This document shows, in pieces, positions 8,284-14,512 of a DNA stretch of 64,000 nt. Position numbers and translations under genes: made by a program. Source of the DNA: a virus; the IMG/VR virus record IMGVR_UViG_3300032092_000009, positions 46,869 to 110,868 of that record. One strand, given 5' to 3'. Under the pieces are notes generated by a model that was given only the letters and a program-made list of their open reading frames with translations, did no database searches and was not told the DNA's origin. Positions within the stretch are counted from its first letter, which is position 1. Each line of letters begins with the position of its first letter.

Positions 8284-8971
8284 ATGGTTTAACAAGTTCA
8301 TGACTCTTGTAGTCTTGACCTTAGCAGGTTGTGGTTCTATGAAGACTACTACCGAAGAAGATAAAGTGGAGGTTAAAGACATCTCCACTGTATCTAATTA
8401 TAGTGATTCTATTAAAAAAACAGTACAAGTGGTAAGCGTAGATATGACCAAGGTACTTGCTCTTTATCCTGCTCTTCAGGAAAAGAACGTAGGTCTTGGA
8501 TTTGCAGAATCTGTTTTGGATTATTTGGATGAAACAAACAGATTTATATTTACGGAAGAAAAATCAGAGATCAAAGAAAGAATGGTCACTCAATTCAAAG
8601 CATCAAAGAAAGGCGTATTCGATGAGCCTATTGATGGCAAAGGTAAGATTAAGCCTGCTCACTACTTTGTGTATGTTACTGTGGCTGATTTTGCTGTTGA
8701 TGAAGACGAGCAAGTTGATGGCCTTAAGTCAAAAGTTGTTGTCACTACCTTCATTCGTTTACAAGTTCGCTTTGTGGACGCTAAAACAGGTCAGATCTAT
8801 ATTGGATCTGGCGAAGGAGAGTCGACTAAGACTGGTGAATCATTCTTAAAATCTTTAGATGATATGAAGTTCTCTCAAAGCACAGTAGGTAAAGCTACTC
8901 GTAAATCTTTGGAGACAGCTTGTACTAATGTGATTCAAAATCTCATTAAGTCAGGTGTATTTAAAAACTAA
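8264..8971 (+). CDS. CsgG-family outer-membrane lipoprotein
   Basis: 235 residues with a lipoprotein signal peptide (basic start, LVVLTLAGC lipobox, Cys23). The mature part follows the CsgG/HfaB pattern: VGLGFAESVLDYL...RFIFTEE...ERM (strand, helix, and the 'rF-v-er' segment), then AHYFVYVTVADF, then RLQVRFVDAKTGQIY...GEG, then a C-terminal helix with an A(T/C)xxxIQNLI pattern. CsgG proteins form oligomeric outer-membrane channels for curli-like subunits. Here the gene lies between secreted-protein genes, so it may form or assist an export pore. Pore-lining segments cannot be verified by eye; the family assignment is moderately strong. Confidence 0.65.
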   Translation: MRKILGKWFNKFMTLVVLTLAGCGSMKTTTEEDKVEVKDISTVSNYSDSIKKTVQVVSVDMTKVLALYPALQEKNVGLGFAESVLDYLDETNRFIFTEEKSEIKERMVTQFKASKKGVFDEPIDGKGKIKPAHYFVYVTVADFAVDEDEQVDGLKSKVVVTTFIRLQVRFVDAKTGQIYIGSGEGESTKTGESFLKSLDDMKFSQSTVGKATRKSLETACTNVIQNLIKSGVFKN

Positions 8972-10430
8972 AATACTAATACTATTTATGATAGCTCTGT
9001 CTCTTCGGGGGCAGAGCTTTATTTATTCGTATACAGATCCGTGTACACAGGAGTTAAAGTTTATTAACGCAGACATGTCTAGTCCTATAGTGATTGCTTA
9101 CTACGGACAGGTTAAAACTTTCTCCTACACAGAGTTACAAGATGGTACGTTTGATAATTGGATAAATAGTGTATATTTGAAGTATCAAAGTACATCACCC
9201 TGTCAAGGAGTTGGAGTAACAACTACTACAACTACCACAACAAATACTACCCTAAACATTGTAAGCAATGTTATGAACCTAGGGGCTATTTCAAATGTTG
9301 GTAGTGTAAACGTAGACGTAGGCTCAAGTACCTCTTCAGGAACAAACATAGGAACAACAAAAACCAATAATAACAATGACAATCGAACTAGTTCTCGGAA
9401 TCGTACTAGCAGTAGCTCTAGTCGTTCTAATTCTTCTGGCAGCTCGTCAGGAGAAAATGGAAAATCAAATGATGGAGGAAACTCATCAGAAAATCAAAGT
9501 GGGTCTTCATCCAACTCCAACTCCAGTGGAGAAGGCAGCGGAGAAGGTAATGGAGGAAGCAGTAGCTCCAGCTCCAGTTCCAGTAGTAGTGGAGGAAACT
9601 CCAGTGGTAGTGGAACTAGTGGAAGTAGTAGTGGAAGCTCCCAAGGTGGAGGCGGAAGTGGTGGTAAAACCGAAGAAAAAACGGAAGTACAAACCGAGGA
9701 ACCCACAGAACAAAAAGTAGAAGAAACTAAAACTGAGACTCAAAAATCTCAGTCTACTGGTACTGCAAAAGCTGCAGGAAAAGCTAAAGCCGAAGTTGCT
9801 AAGCCTGCAATCTTAGTAACTGGTGATTTAGTTGGTATTCAGACTAAGTCTGATGGAGCACAAGATGCAAGAGGTACTGCCTCTTTTACTAGAGTAAAGG
9901 GAGACGGTACTTCTTCTCTTGGGTTTTCAGCTGACTACATGGTTAACGCTAGAATAGGAAATATCTCTTGCGTACGTTCCTGGATAGGAGCAAACAAAAA
10001 AGGACACAAACATATCAGTGTTGTATCTGATGGACTTAGCATAATGCCTAAGTCAATGTCAAACACTCTTCTATTTGTAAGAGTTAATTCAGTTAAAAAC
10101 TTTACAGCGCTCTACGGAGCAGCGGGAACCTACGGTAAACTATTTGGAGAAGAAATGATTTCTACCATTGCCATAGGAGGTTTTATGTACAAAGGTAAAC
10201 TTACTAAGAGTATAGACGCTACAGTTATTATGGCTGGTATCTATTCTCCTTATTCTAAGTATTACACAGAGTCTATATTTGAAGCTAAGCCTATTGTTAT
10301 TCCTTTCTTCAACTTTACATATAGAATGACCAAGACTTTTGGTTTAGGTATTACTGGAGGAGGAACATACGTAGCAGGACAGGATATATTGAACTTTCAA
10401 TTATTAATGGGAGCTAAGTTATTAATATGA
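8955..10430 (+). CDS. Exported protein: Ser/Gly-rich linker plus outer-membrane-like C-terminal domain
   Basis: 491 residues from GTG 8955, which gives a full signal peptide (K-x-K, hydrophobic core, LRGQS); the ATG at 8988 would remove its basic start. An N-terminal domain (~21-85) is followed by a Thr/Asn/Val stretch, a low-complexity tract of S, G, N, then E, T, K (~140-255), and a C-terminal ~215-residue beta-rich domain with alternating aromatic strands (YMVNARIGNI, FFNFTYRM, LGITGGGTYVAG) ending FQLLMGAKLLI, typical of outer-membrane beta barrels. The gene overlaps the CsgG-like gene by 17 nt and the lectin gene by 4 nt. The low-complexity tract coincides with a second frame at 9376-9720. 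Confidence 0.65.
   Translation: MYLKTKILILFMIALSLRGQSFIYSYTDPCTQELKFINADMSSPIVIAYYGQVKTFSYTELQDGTFDNWINSVYLKYQSTSPCQGVGVTTTTTTTTNTTLNIVSNVMNLGAISNVGSVNVDVGSSTSSGTNIGTTKTNNNNDNRTSSRNRTSSSSSRSNSSGSSSGENGKSNDGGNSSENQSGSSSNSNSSGEGSGEGNGGSSSSSSSSSSSGGNSSGSGTSGSSSGSSQGGGGSGGKTEEKTEVQTEEPTEQKVEETKTETQKSQSTGTAKAAGKAKAEVAKPAILVTGDLVGIQTKSDGAQDARGTASFTRVKGDGTSSLGFSADYMVNARIGNISCVRSWIGANKKGHKHISVVSDGLSIMPKSMSNTLLFVRVNSVKNFTALYGAAGTYGKLFGEEMISTIAIGGFMYKGKLTKSIDATVIMAGIYSPYSKYYTESIFEAKPIVIPFFNFTYRMTKTFGLGITGGGTYVAGQDILNFQLLMGAKLLI
9376..9720 (+). CDS. Candidate overprinted membrane protein inside the Ser/Gly tract
   Basis: A 114-codon ATG frame, shifted +1 relative to the 491-residue gene and wholly inside it. 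It reads as a coherent protein: an N-terminal transmembrane helix (IELVLGIVLAVALVVLILLAA), a short charged part, then a Pro/Val/Glu/Ala-rich stalk and a basic end (VKPKKKRKYKPRNPQNKK). Such stalk-and-basic-tail endings are seen in single-span phage membrane proteins. Its limits (host residues ~141-255) coincide with the host frame's low-complexity region, as expected if one frame was overprinted on the other. It could still be a compositional by-product of GGA/AGT/TCC repeats. Confidence 0.45.
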   Translation: MTIELVLGIVLAVALVVLILLAARQEKMENQMMEETHQKIKVGLHPTPTPVEKAAEKVMEEAVAPAPVPVVVEETPVVVELVEVVVEAPKVEAEVVVKPKKKRKYKPRNPQNKK

Positions 10431-11410
10431 GGTGGTTAGTTATTCTATTCTTTATTGTAAGCCCTCTAAGTGCACAATTTACTTATTCTGGATACTTGTA
10501 TAATGCAAATGGATCTGGGGCCAACAACGTAGCTATAAAACTGTATAGAAGAACTAACTCAACTATTACAGGCTTTACTAATCAGCAGAACTACAACGGG
10601 CACTCTTATTACCGTTCTACAGGAACTGCATTTTGGACTACAGCCAAGACTAACTGCTCTAATATGGGAGGGCACTTAGTAACTATTACAACTTCAGGAG
10701 AGCAAAGTTTTCTATATAATCTCTGGCCTTCTGGATGGATAGGACTAACAGATGAAGTAACAGAAGGTACTTGGAGATGGGTTACAGGGGAAAGTTATTC
10801 TTATTCTAACTGGAACTCTGGAGAACCTAATAATGCAGGTAACGAAGATTATGTTCAATTTGTATCTAATGGTAGGTGGAATGACTTACCTAATAACTAC
10901 GCACTTCCTTATGTACTAGAGTTTGAGTATTTAGTAACTACTTCTTCTTGGACACTCTACAAGACTATATATACTAACTCTTCGGGTTACTATTCTATTT
11001 CTGAGACTTACGATCCTTCTAAGGAATACTACATTGAGATAGATGCTCCTACCAGAATTCAATCTTATACAACTTCAGACATTCAAGGAGTATCTAATAT
11101 TATTCTCGGAAGGAGTGTAAGGAATGGTTTGTCTTTTCATATGTTTGATGTTAATGAAGACGGAGTAATTTCTATAGCAGATAAGTATTATGTAGCTGCG
11201 AGGAAAGCTGGTTTATTCTCTAGATGGAGAACAGCTCCTGATGTAAGGATCTTTACTACTGCTCAATACAATTCAATTAAAGCAGCAACAACAAACGTAA
11301 GAGCAACCTATCCTGGAGTTACTACTCATACTACAACTACCTTAACCTCAGGGGGAAGTTTAAACTTATATATAATAGCTCCTGGCTATGCTGGAGCAGT
11401 AACCTACTAA
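10427..11410 (+). CDS. Secreted C-type lectin with dockerin-like module
   Basis: 327 residues: signal peptide (1-16, PLSAQ), a short beta segment, a C-type lectin domain (~58-166), a linker, and a dockerin-like module (~215-275). The lectin domain has WIGL, the EPN motif (133-135) that in animal and bacterial C-type lectins binds calcium and mannose/GlcNAc-type sugars, and WND (151-153). Most canonical disulfide cysteines are absent. The dockerin-like loop DVNEDGVISIAD (D241-D252) has the canonical calcium spacing. The following ~40 residues (DVxxFTxAxYNSI...ATN) are shared with the 632-residue T9SS protein. No T9SS sorting domain is present, so surface retention would need a partner. Confidence 0.75.
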   Translation: MRWLVILFFIVSPLSAQFTYSGYLYNANGSGANNVAIKLYRRTNSTITGFTNQQNYNGHSYYRSTGTAFWTTAKTNCSNMGGHLVTITTSGEQSFLYNLWPSGWIGLTDEVTEGTWRWVTGESYSYSNWNSGEPNNAGNEDYVQFVSNGRWNDLPNNYALPYVLEFEYLVTTSSWTLYKTIYTNSSGYYSISETYDPSKEYYIEIDAPTRIQSYTTSDIQGVSNIILGRSVRNGLSFHMFDVNEDGVISIADKYYVAARKAGLFSRWRTAPDVRIFTTAQYNSIKAATTNVRATYPGVTTHTTTTLTSGGSLNLYIIAPGYAGAVTY

Positions 11411-11412
11411 CT

Positions 11413-11859
11413 ATGAAAAAACTATTTATACTTTGCTTTCTAGTCACTATGATGACTTCTCTGAGTGCTCAATGCTATAAAGTTGACACTGTAACATCAA
11501 TTGCTTCTGTAACAGAAATAGGAGGAAGACCTATAATCTTTGGAGCACAAACAACTTTAGAAGAGATTGCAGCCTCAAAGTACCAACTATGTAATGAGGG
11601 CAGTCCTATTTCAGGAACAATCAAATCCATTGCTATGCCTGAAGAACTCTTAAATATCGTAGGGTTACAGTTTCTTAAGAGAGACTATATTGTAATCACT
11701 GAGATAAATCTAAATGGAGTAACTGTTCTTGGAGAGGCTAAAAAGACTGTCTATGTTAATGCTATGTTTGTTTCTGTAGAAGGTATTCCTCATAACAGAA
11801 AAGCTTATTCTAAGGCATTGGAGAAGTCTTTCAAGAATGGATTTGAGAATTTGAAATAG
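11413..11859 (+). CDS. Small secreted protein of unknown function
   Basis: 148 residues with a signal peptide (1-19, SLSAQ cleavage). The mature protein is a mixed alpha/beta domain with two cysteines near each end of its first third (CYKV and QLC), a central strand pair (DYIVITEINLNGVTV) and a C-terminal helix (YSKALEKSFKNGFENL). It is the last gene of the exported cassette, 2 nt after the lectin stop, and ends in TAG. No family recognised; CsgE- or CsgF-like accessory function is only a guess from its company. Confidence 0.6.
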   Translation: MKKLFILCFLVTMMTSLSAQCYKVDTVTSIASVTEIGGRPIIFGAQTTLEEIAASKYQLCNEGSPISGTIKSIAMPEELLNIVGLQFLKRDYIVITEINLNGVTVLGEAKKTVYVNAMFVSVEGIPHNRKAYSKALEKSFKNGFENLK

Positions 11860-12213
11860 TTTTTGTTCCTTCTCATTCTGAGAAGTAGTCTATTTTGACT
11901 TTCTATTCTAACTTATATTGCAGCAGTTTTTAACCAAATAGCTCTCGGAGCTAAGTCTCTGTTCTGTCCACTTATTGCCTACGGTCTATTACTTGTAGGT
12001 CAGAGCACTGCAAACTTCATTAGAACATTTTGACACTATCGGAGAAACCTCTTTTCACCTCTGAGGGCTACTCATACTATCCAACTTCTAGCAGATTACT
12101 TTTTAATCCTCGTCTGCGAACATTAAGAAATGGTGTCGGGGGGTCAAAGATAAAGCGACTTACGTGTAAGTAGATGTCCGTGTGGAAAATTTGTGAAATA
12201 AAAGATAGCTAGA
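11860..12213 (+). other. 354-nt non-coding, hairpin-rich interval
   Basis: No start-to-stop gene is convincing. Visible hairpins: TAGCTC/GAGCTA with a 3-nt loop (11939-11953), CCTAC/GTAGG (11978-11999), GATTA/TAATC, and ACTTAC-GT-GTAAGT (12158-12171). A degenerate promoter (TTGACTTT at 11895, TATATTG at 11914) could drive a small RNA on the plus strand. A 44-codon open stretch (11899-12033) reads as a membrane-like peptide but has no ATG, GTG or TTG start, so it may be a gene remnant. No tRNA cloverleaf was seen. Confidence 0.4.
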
Positions 12214-12486
12214 TTAGAGTCCAGCTACATTCTGAGCATGCATATAGTCTGTCTGCTGCATAGGTTGATCATCTCCTAGAATAGATTCTAGAGCATAGTC
12301 AATATAATCGAAGAGCATTTCTTCTGTGTACTTCTTTCTATAGGTAAAATCTTTGAATCCTTGATAAAGGGCATCCTTGAATCCACCTATGTCTCCTGCT
12401 ATCTTGACCTCTTCATCCTGTAAGGCTAGAAGGAAGAACTCGAATACTTCTTCTGAGGTCGGCTTTTTAACTTTTTCCATCGACAT
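12214..12486 (-). CDS. Small acidic helical protein on the minus strand
   Basis: 90 residues from ATG 12486 (MSMEKVKK). A longer frame to 12507 exists, but that ATG lies inside the -7 box of its own promoter (12505-12512), so translation should begin at 12486 or 12480. The protein is helical and acidic (EEVFEFFLLALQDEEV, EMLFDYIDYALESIL) with one basic patch (YRKKY). It is the only minus-strand gene inside the late block, facing away from the packaging genes. A regulatory or anti-host role is possible but not shown. No family recognised. Confidence 0.6.
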   Translation of the reverse strand: MSMEKVKKPTSEEVFEFFLLALQDEEVKIAGDIGGFKDALYQGFKDFTYRKKYTEEMLFDYIDYALESILGDDQPMQQTDYMHAQNVAGL

Positions 12487-12504
12487 AGCAGTAATTGTTT
12501 GATA

Positions 12505-12534
12505 CAAATATAGGTTTAAATAAAGTTTTGTCTA
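12505..12534 (-). promoter_or_regulatory. Minus-strand promoter
   Basis: On the minus strand, TAGACA (from 12534) and TATATTTG (12512 to 12505) with the same 22-nt spacing as plus-strand promoters of this phage. It drives the lone minus-strand gene. Confidence 0.65.
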
Positions 12535-12590
12535 TAGTGTTTATCTAATTCCCTGAGACATCTAAAATAATTATCTAGGTTACAAATTGA

Positions 12591-12605
12591 GTTAACACGT
12601 GTAAC
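12591..12605. promoter_or_regulatory. Palindromic candidate operator
   Basis: GTTAACACGTGTAAC contains the perfect palindrome ACACGTGT and lies between the two divergent promoters. A related inverted repeat (ACTTACGTGTAAGT, 12158-12171) shares the core ACGTGTAA and lies just past the end of the minus-strand gene. Could bind a dimeric regulator. Confidence 0.35.
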
Positions 12606-12643
12606 ATTTGATATTAATTACTGGTTTAGACTTAACATTTAAC

Positions 12644-12673
12644 TTGACTTTTTTTGTTACAATCGTATATTTG
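12644..12673 (+). promoter_or_regulatory. Bacteroidota-type promoter for the packaging module
   Basis: TTGACTTT at 12644 and TATATTTG at 12666-12673, 22-nt spacing. It lies inside the longest possible frame of the next gene and therefore fixes that gene's start at 12698, 24 nt downstream. Confidence 0.75.
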
Positions 12674-12697
12674 TTTAGCAAAAAACAAACCAAACCA

Positions 12698-13054
12698 ATG
12701 AAAGTAGCACGTAGATATGAAGAAGGAGTTAAGTTACATCAAGCATATATTGATGTATTGCTCAGACTTGCAGGGTATAGATTATCAGATTTATACACTA
12801 GTATATTAGCCCATAGTTCCTACTACGGCACTTTAGACAAAGAAGTAAAAGAAAGAATCGCTGGTGAGTTTAACACATCAATTCAGGTAATCTCTAATGG
12901 AATTACTAGATTAAGAAAGATGGGCATCTTAGAAAAAAACATAGTCAACCCAAGACTGTGTCCTACTAGCAAGCAAGGTGTTACACTCACATTGGTTCTT
13001 TCAACAGGCAATGGAGTAACTGAGAATAAGGCAGAGAGCGCAATAGCAGTATGA
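12698..13054 (+). CDS. Winged-helix-like DNA-binding protein
   Basis: 118 residues from ATG 12698 (MKVARRYEEG); the longer frame from 12608 runs through the promoter and adds a spurious hydrophobic start. The region ~20-95 is helical and ends in a helix-turn-helix and wing pattern: IAGEFNTSIQVISNGITRLRKMGILEK, as in MarR-type or replication-initiator winged helices, with the recognition helix at VISNGITRLRK. It is the first gene of the packaging operon and stop-overlaps the IHF-like gene (ATGA). A transcriptional regulator of late genes is likely; the target is unknown. Confidence 0.55.
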   Translation: MKVARRYEEGVKLHQAYIDVLLRLAGYRLSDLYTSILAHSSYYGTLDKEVKERIAGEFNTSIQVISNGITRLRKMGILEKNIVNPRLCPTSKQGVTLTLVLSTGNGVTENKAESAIAV

Positions 13055-13593
13055 GGAAAGTAAAAGATAGGTATGAAGGTATTGAAATAAAAACTTATGC
13101 AGCTTACTCAGAAGTTGCTAAGGAAACTGGAATGACTATCGACCAAGTAAGCACTATCTACGAATGGTACTTAAAGAAGACCATAGAAGAGATAAGAGAT
13201 CTTCCTACTGTGAAAGTAAGAATGTCTGGCTTAGGAGTACTTGTATTTAATCCTAACAAAGCAATCAAGATCATTGCTACTAAGATTAAGTCTGAGTACT
13301 TGATTACCCAGGAATCCAGAGAAGACTGTACAGCACTTAGAGGATATAACAATTATTATATGCTTAAAGACTGGCTTAGGATTTTCGAAGAAAGGTACGA
13401 AAGAGGAAAGAGCAAGAAACTATACACAGACGTAGTAGTAGATTACATGGACAGAGAATTACTAAGACAAAAACAAAACCACAAAAATTTATATGAATCC
13501 TTACAAAGAGTACATGGCCCTGAGCCTGAAGGGTCTGAAGAATTTGAACAAAGTCTTGGAGGGAGTAGCAACGAAGACAGCGAATCAATTTAA
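13051..13593 (+). CDS. IHF/HU-like DNA-binding protein
   Basis: 180 residues. Residues ~15-75 follow the HU/IHF pattern: helix-turn-helix (YSEVAKETGMTIDQVSTIYEWYLKK), then a short strand with VRMSGLGVLVFNP, equivalent to the GFGxF strand. Residues ~80-140 are helical and basic, and the C-terminus is acidic. crAss-like phages encode IHF-like subunits near their structural genes, which agrees with the position here. Expected role: DNA bending during packaging or genome organisation. It starts in the previous stop codon and its 3' end overlaps the zinc-ribbon gene by 101 nt. Confidence 0.6.
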   Translation: MRKVKDRYEGIEIKTYAAYSEVAKETGMTIDQVSTIYEWYLKKTIEEIRDLPTVKVRMSGLGVLVFNPNKAIKIIATKIKSEYLITQESREDCTALRGYNNYYMLKDWLRIFEERYERGKSKKLYTDVVVDYMDRELLRQKQNHKNLYESLQRVHGPEPEGSEEFEQSLGGSSNEDSESI

Positions 13594-13876
13594 ACTATTG
13601 AGTAATGAAAAACAGAACGTTATCGCAGAGAGAATGGATATTTGTATCAAGTGTCCCTACAATTCAACAAACGCAGTCACTTCCCCTGAGTACTTACAAC
13701 TTACGGGCGAACACTACAGCACCACAAGGACAGAACTACACTGTTCGTTTTGTGGTTGCATCTGCACCTACAAAACAGCATCCCTATCTTCGGATTGTGG
13801 AATAGAAACTTGGAATAACTCCAACCCTAACAACCCAGAAAAACACTTAGAACTATTATGGAAAAGAACAGAGTAA
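13493..13876 (+). CDS. Zinc-ribbon protein
   Basis: 127 residues. Two cysteine pairs are visible: C-I-K-C-P (~51-54) and C-S-F-C-G-C (~83-88), followed by a lone Cys in SSDCGIETW. This CxxC...CxxCGC...CxxxxW arrangement is typical of small phage zinc-binding proteins found near packaging genes. The N-terminal ~40 residues are helical and lie in the 101-nt overlap with the IHF-like gene; internal starts (ATG 13517) are possible. Role unknown, probably nucleic-acid binding or a packaging accessory. Confidence 0.6.
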   Translation: MNPYKEYMALSLKGLKNLNKVLEGVATKTANQFKLLSNEKQNVIAERMDICIKCPYNSTNAVTSPEYLQLTGEHYSTTRTELHCSFCGCICTYKTASLSSDCGIETWNNSNPNNPEKHLELLWKRTE

Positions 13877-13989
13877 AAAAGACCACAATCAAGAATGGTT
13901 GTGACAAAAAGCCAGGAAGCAAGTGTGGAGTACAAATTTACTTCTTGCCTGCTGACAAACCTCTAACACAGGTTTCTTCTAAAAAATAA
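13858..13989 (+). CDS. Small 43-residue basic protein
   Basis: ATG 13858 to TAA 13987-13989, overlapping the zinc-ribbon stop by 19 nt and ending 4 nt before the next ATG, so it fills the only gap in this operon. Ten lysines lie in the first 28 residues, with two cysteines (NGCDKK and SKCGV) that could pair or bind zinc, then a short hydrophobic strand (VQIYFLP). Too short for a family call, but spacing and codon use fit a real gene. Confidence 0.55.
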   Translation: MEKNRVKKTTIKNGCDKKPGSKCGVQIYFLPADKPLTQVSSKK

Positions 13990-13993
13990 GATT

Positions 13994-14200
13994 ATGGAAA
14001 ACCACCAAGCCCCTAGTCCTCAACCTCACGTAGCCAATACTCTCCAAGATAACTTATTTGAAACATTTAAGATCTTCTGGAAAGCAGGTTACTCTTATGG
14101 AAAGACAGGAAGGGATGAAGATTTCTATGCACGTGTCCTAGAAGACATTATGAATATGAATCAAATTGACTTCCTAAAAAAGTACAACAATGGCAACTAA
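13994..14200 (+). CDS. Small hypothetical protein upstream of terminase
   Basis: 68 residues. The first ~15 are Pro/Gln-rich, then helices with aromatic residues (LFETFKIFWKAGYSYGKTGRDEDFYARVLEDI). It overlaps the next gene by 11 nt. No family recognised. Membership of the packaging operon suggests an accessory to terminase or capsid assembly. Confidence 0.6.
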   Translation: MENHQAPSPQPHVANTLQDNLFETFKIFWKAGYSYGKTGRDEDFYARVLEDIMNMNQIDFLKKYNNGN

Positions 14201-14507
14201 GAAATTATCATACATATCAGCAGAGTTAGAGTGGGCAGAACAACGCCTAACTGAGTGGAGGGCATACATTGATAACAATCCTATCAACGGACTCAAAGAC
14301 AGGATTGAATGGAAGCCAACAGCTAAAGGAGGAACTATGCCTATGGTTATTGCTAGTCAAGAATCTCAAATCAAGTCTTTAAGAGATACTATGAAAGAGT
14401 ATCTAGCTCTTTTAGAAGTAGTAGATAGATTGAGAGAGAAAGAAGAGCAAAAAGCAGAAGCTAGAGGTTCTCAAGAGATCAATGGTAAGATGAAACAGTT
14501 TAGTTAA
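14190..14507 (+). CDS. Candidate small terminase subunit
   Basis: 105 residues, mostly helical: an N-terminal helix (AELEWAEQRLTEWRAYID), a short central loop with WKPTAKGG, and a C-terminal coiled coil (~60-90, with LRDTMKEYLALLEVVDRLREKEE). It ends 5 nt before TerL. Small terminase subunits commonly lie directly upstream of TerL and use helical DNA-binding plus oligomerisation segments; that order and size are the only evidence. A clear helix-turn-helix is not visible, so it may be another packaging accessory. Confidence 0.4.
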   Translation: MATKKLSYISAELEWAEQRLTEWRAYIDNNPINGLKDRIEWKPTAKGGTMPMVIASQESQIKSLRDTMKEYLALLEVVDRLREKEEQKAEARGSQEINGKMKQFS

Positions 14508-14512
14508 TAGTT

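Noticed and set aside
9494-9743. Antisense frames in the Ser/Gly tract (Leu/Pro-rich and Ser/Thr-rich)
   Set aside because: Low-complexity products without signal, span or basic tail; explained by the repeats.
12487-12507. Longer start (ATG 12507) for the minus-strand gene
   Set aside because: The codon lies inside the -7 box of its only visible promoter, so it would not be in the mRNA.
12608-12697. Longer start (ATG 12608) for the winged-helix gene
   Set aside because: The stretch contains a perfect promoter and encodes an unrelated hydrophobic peptide.
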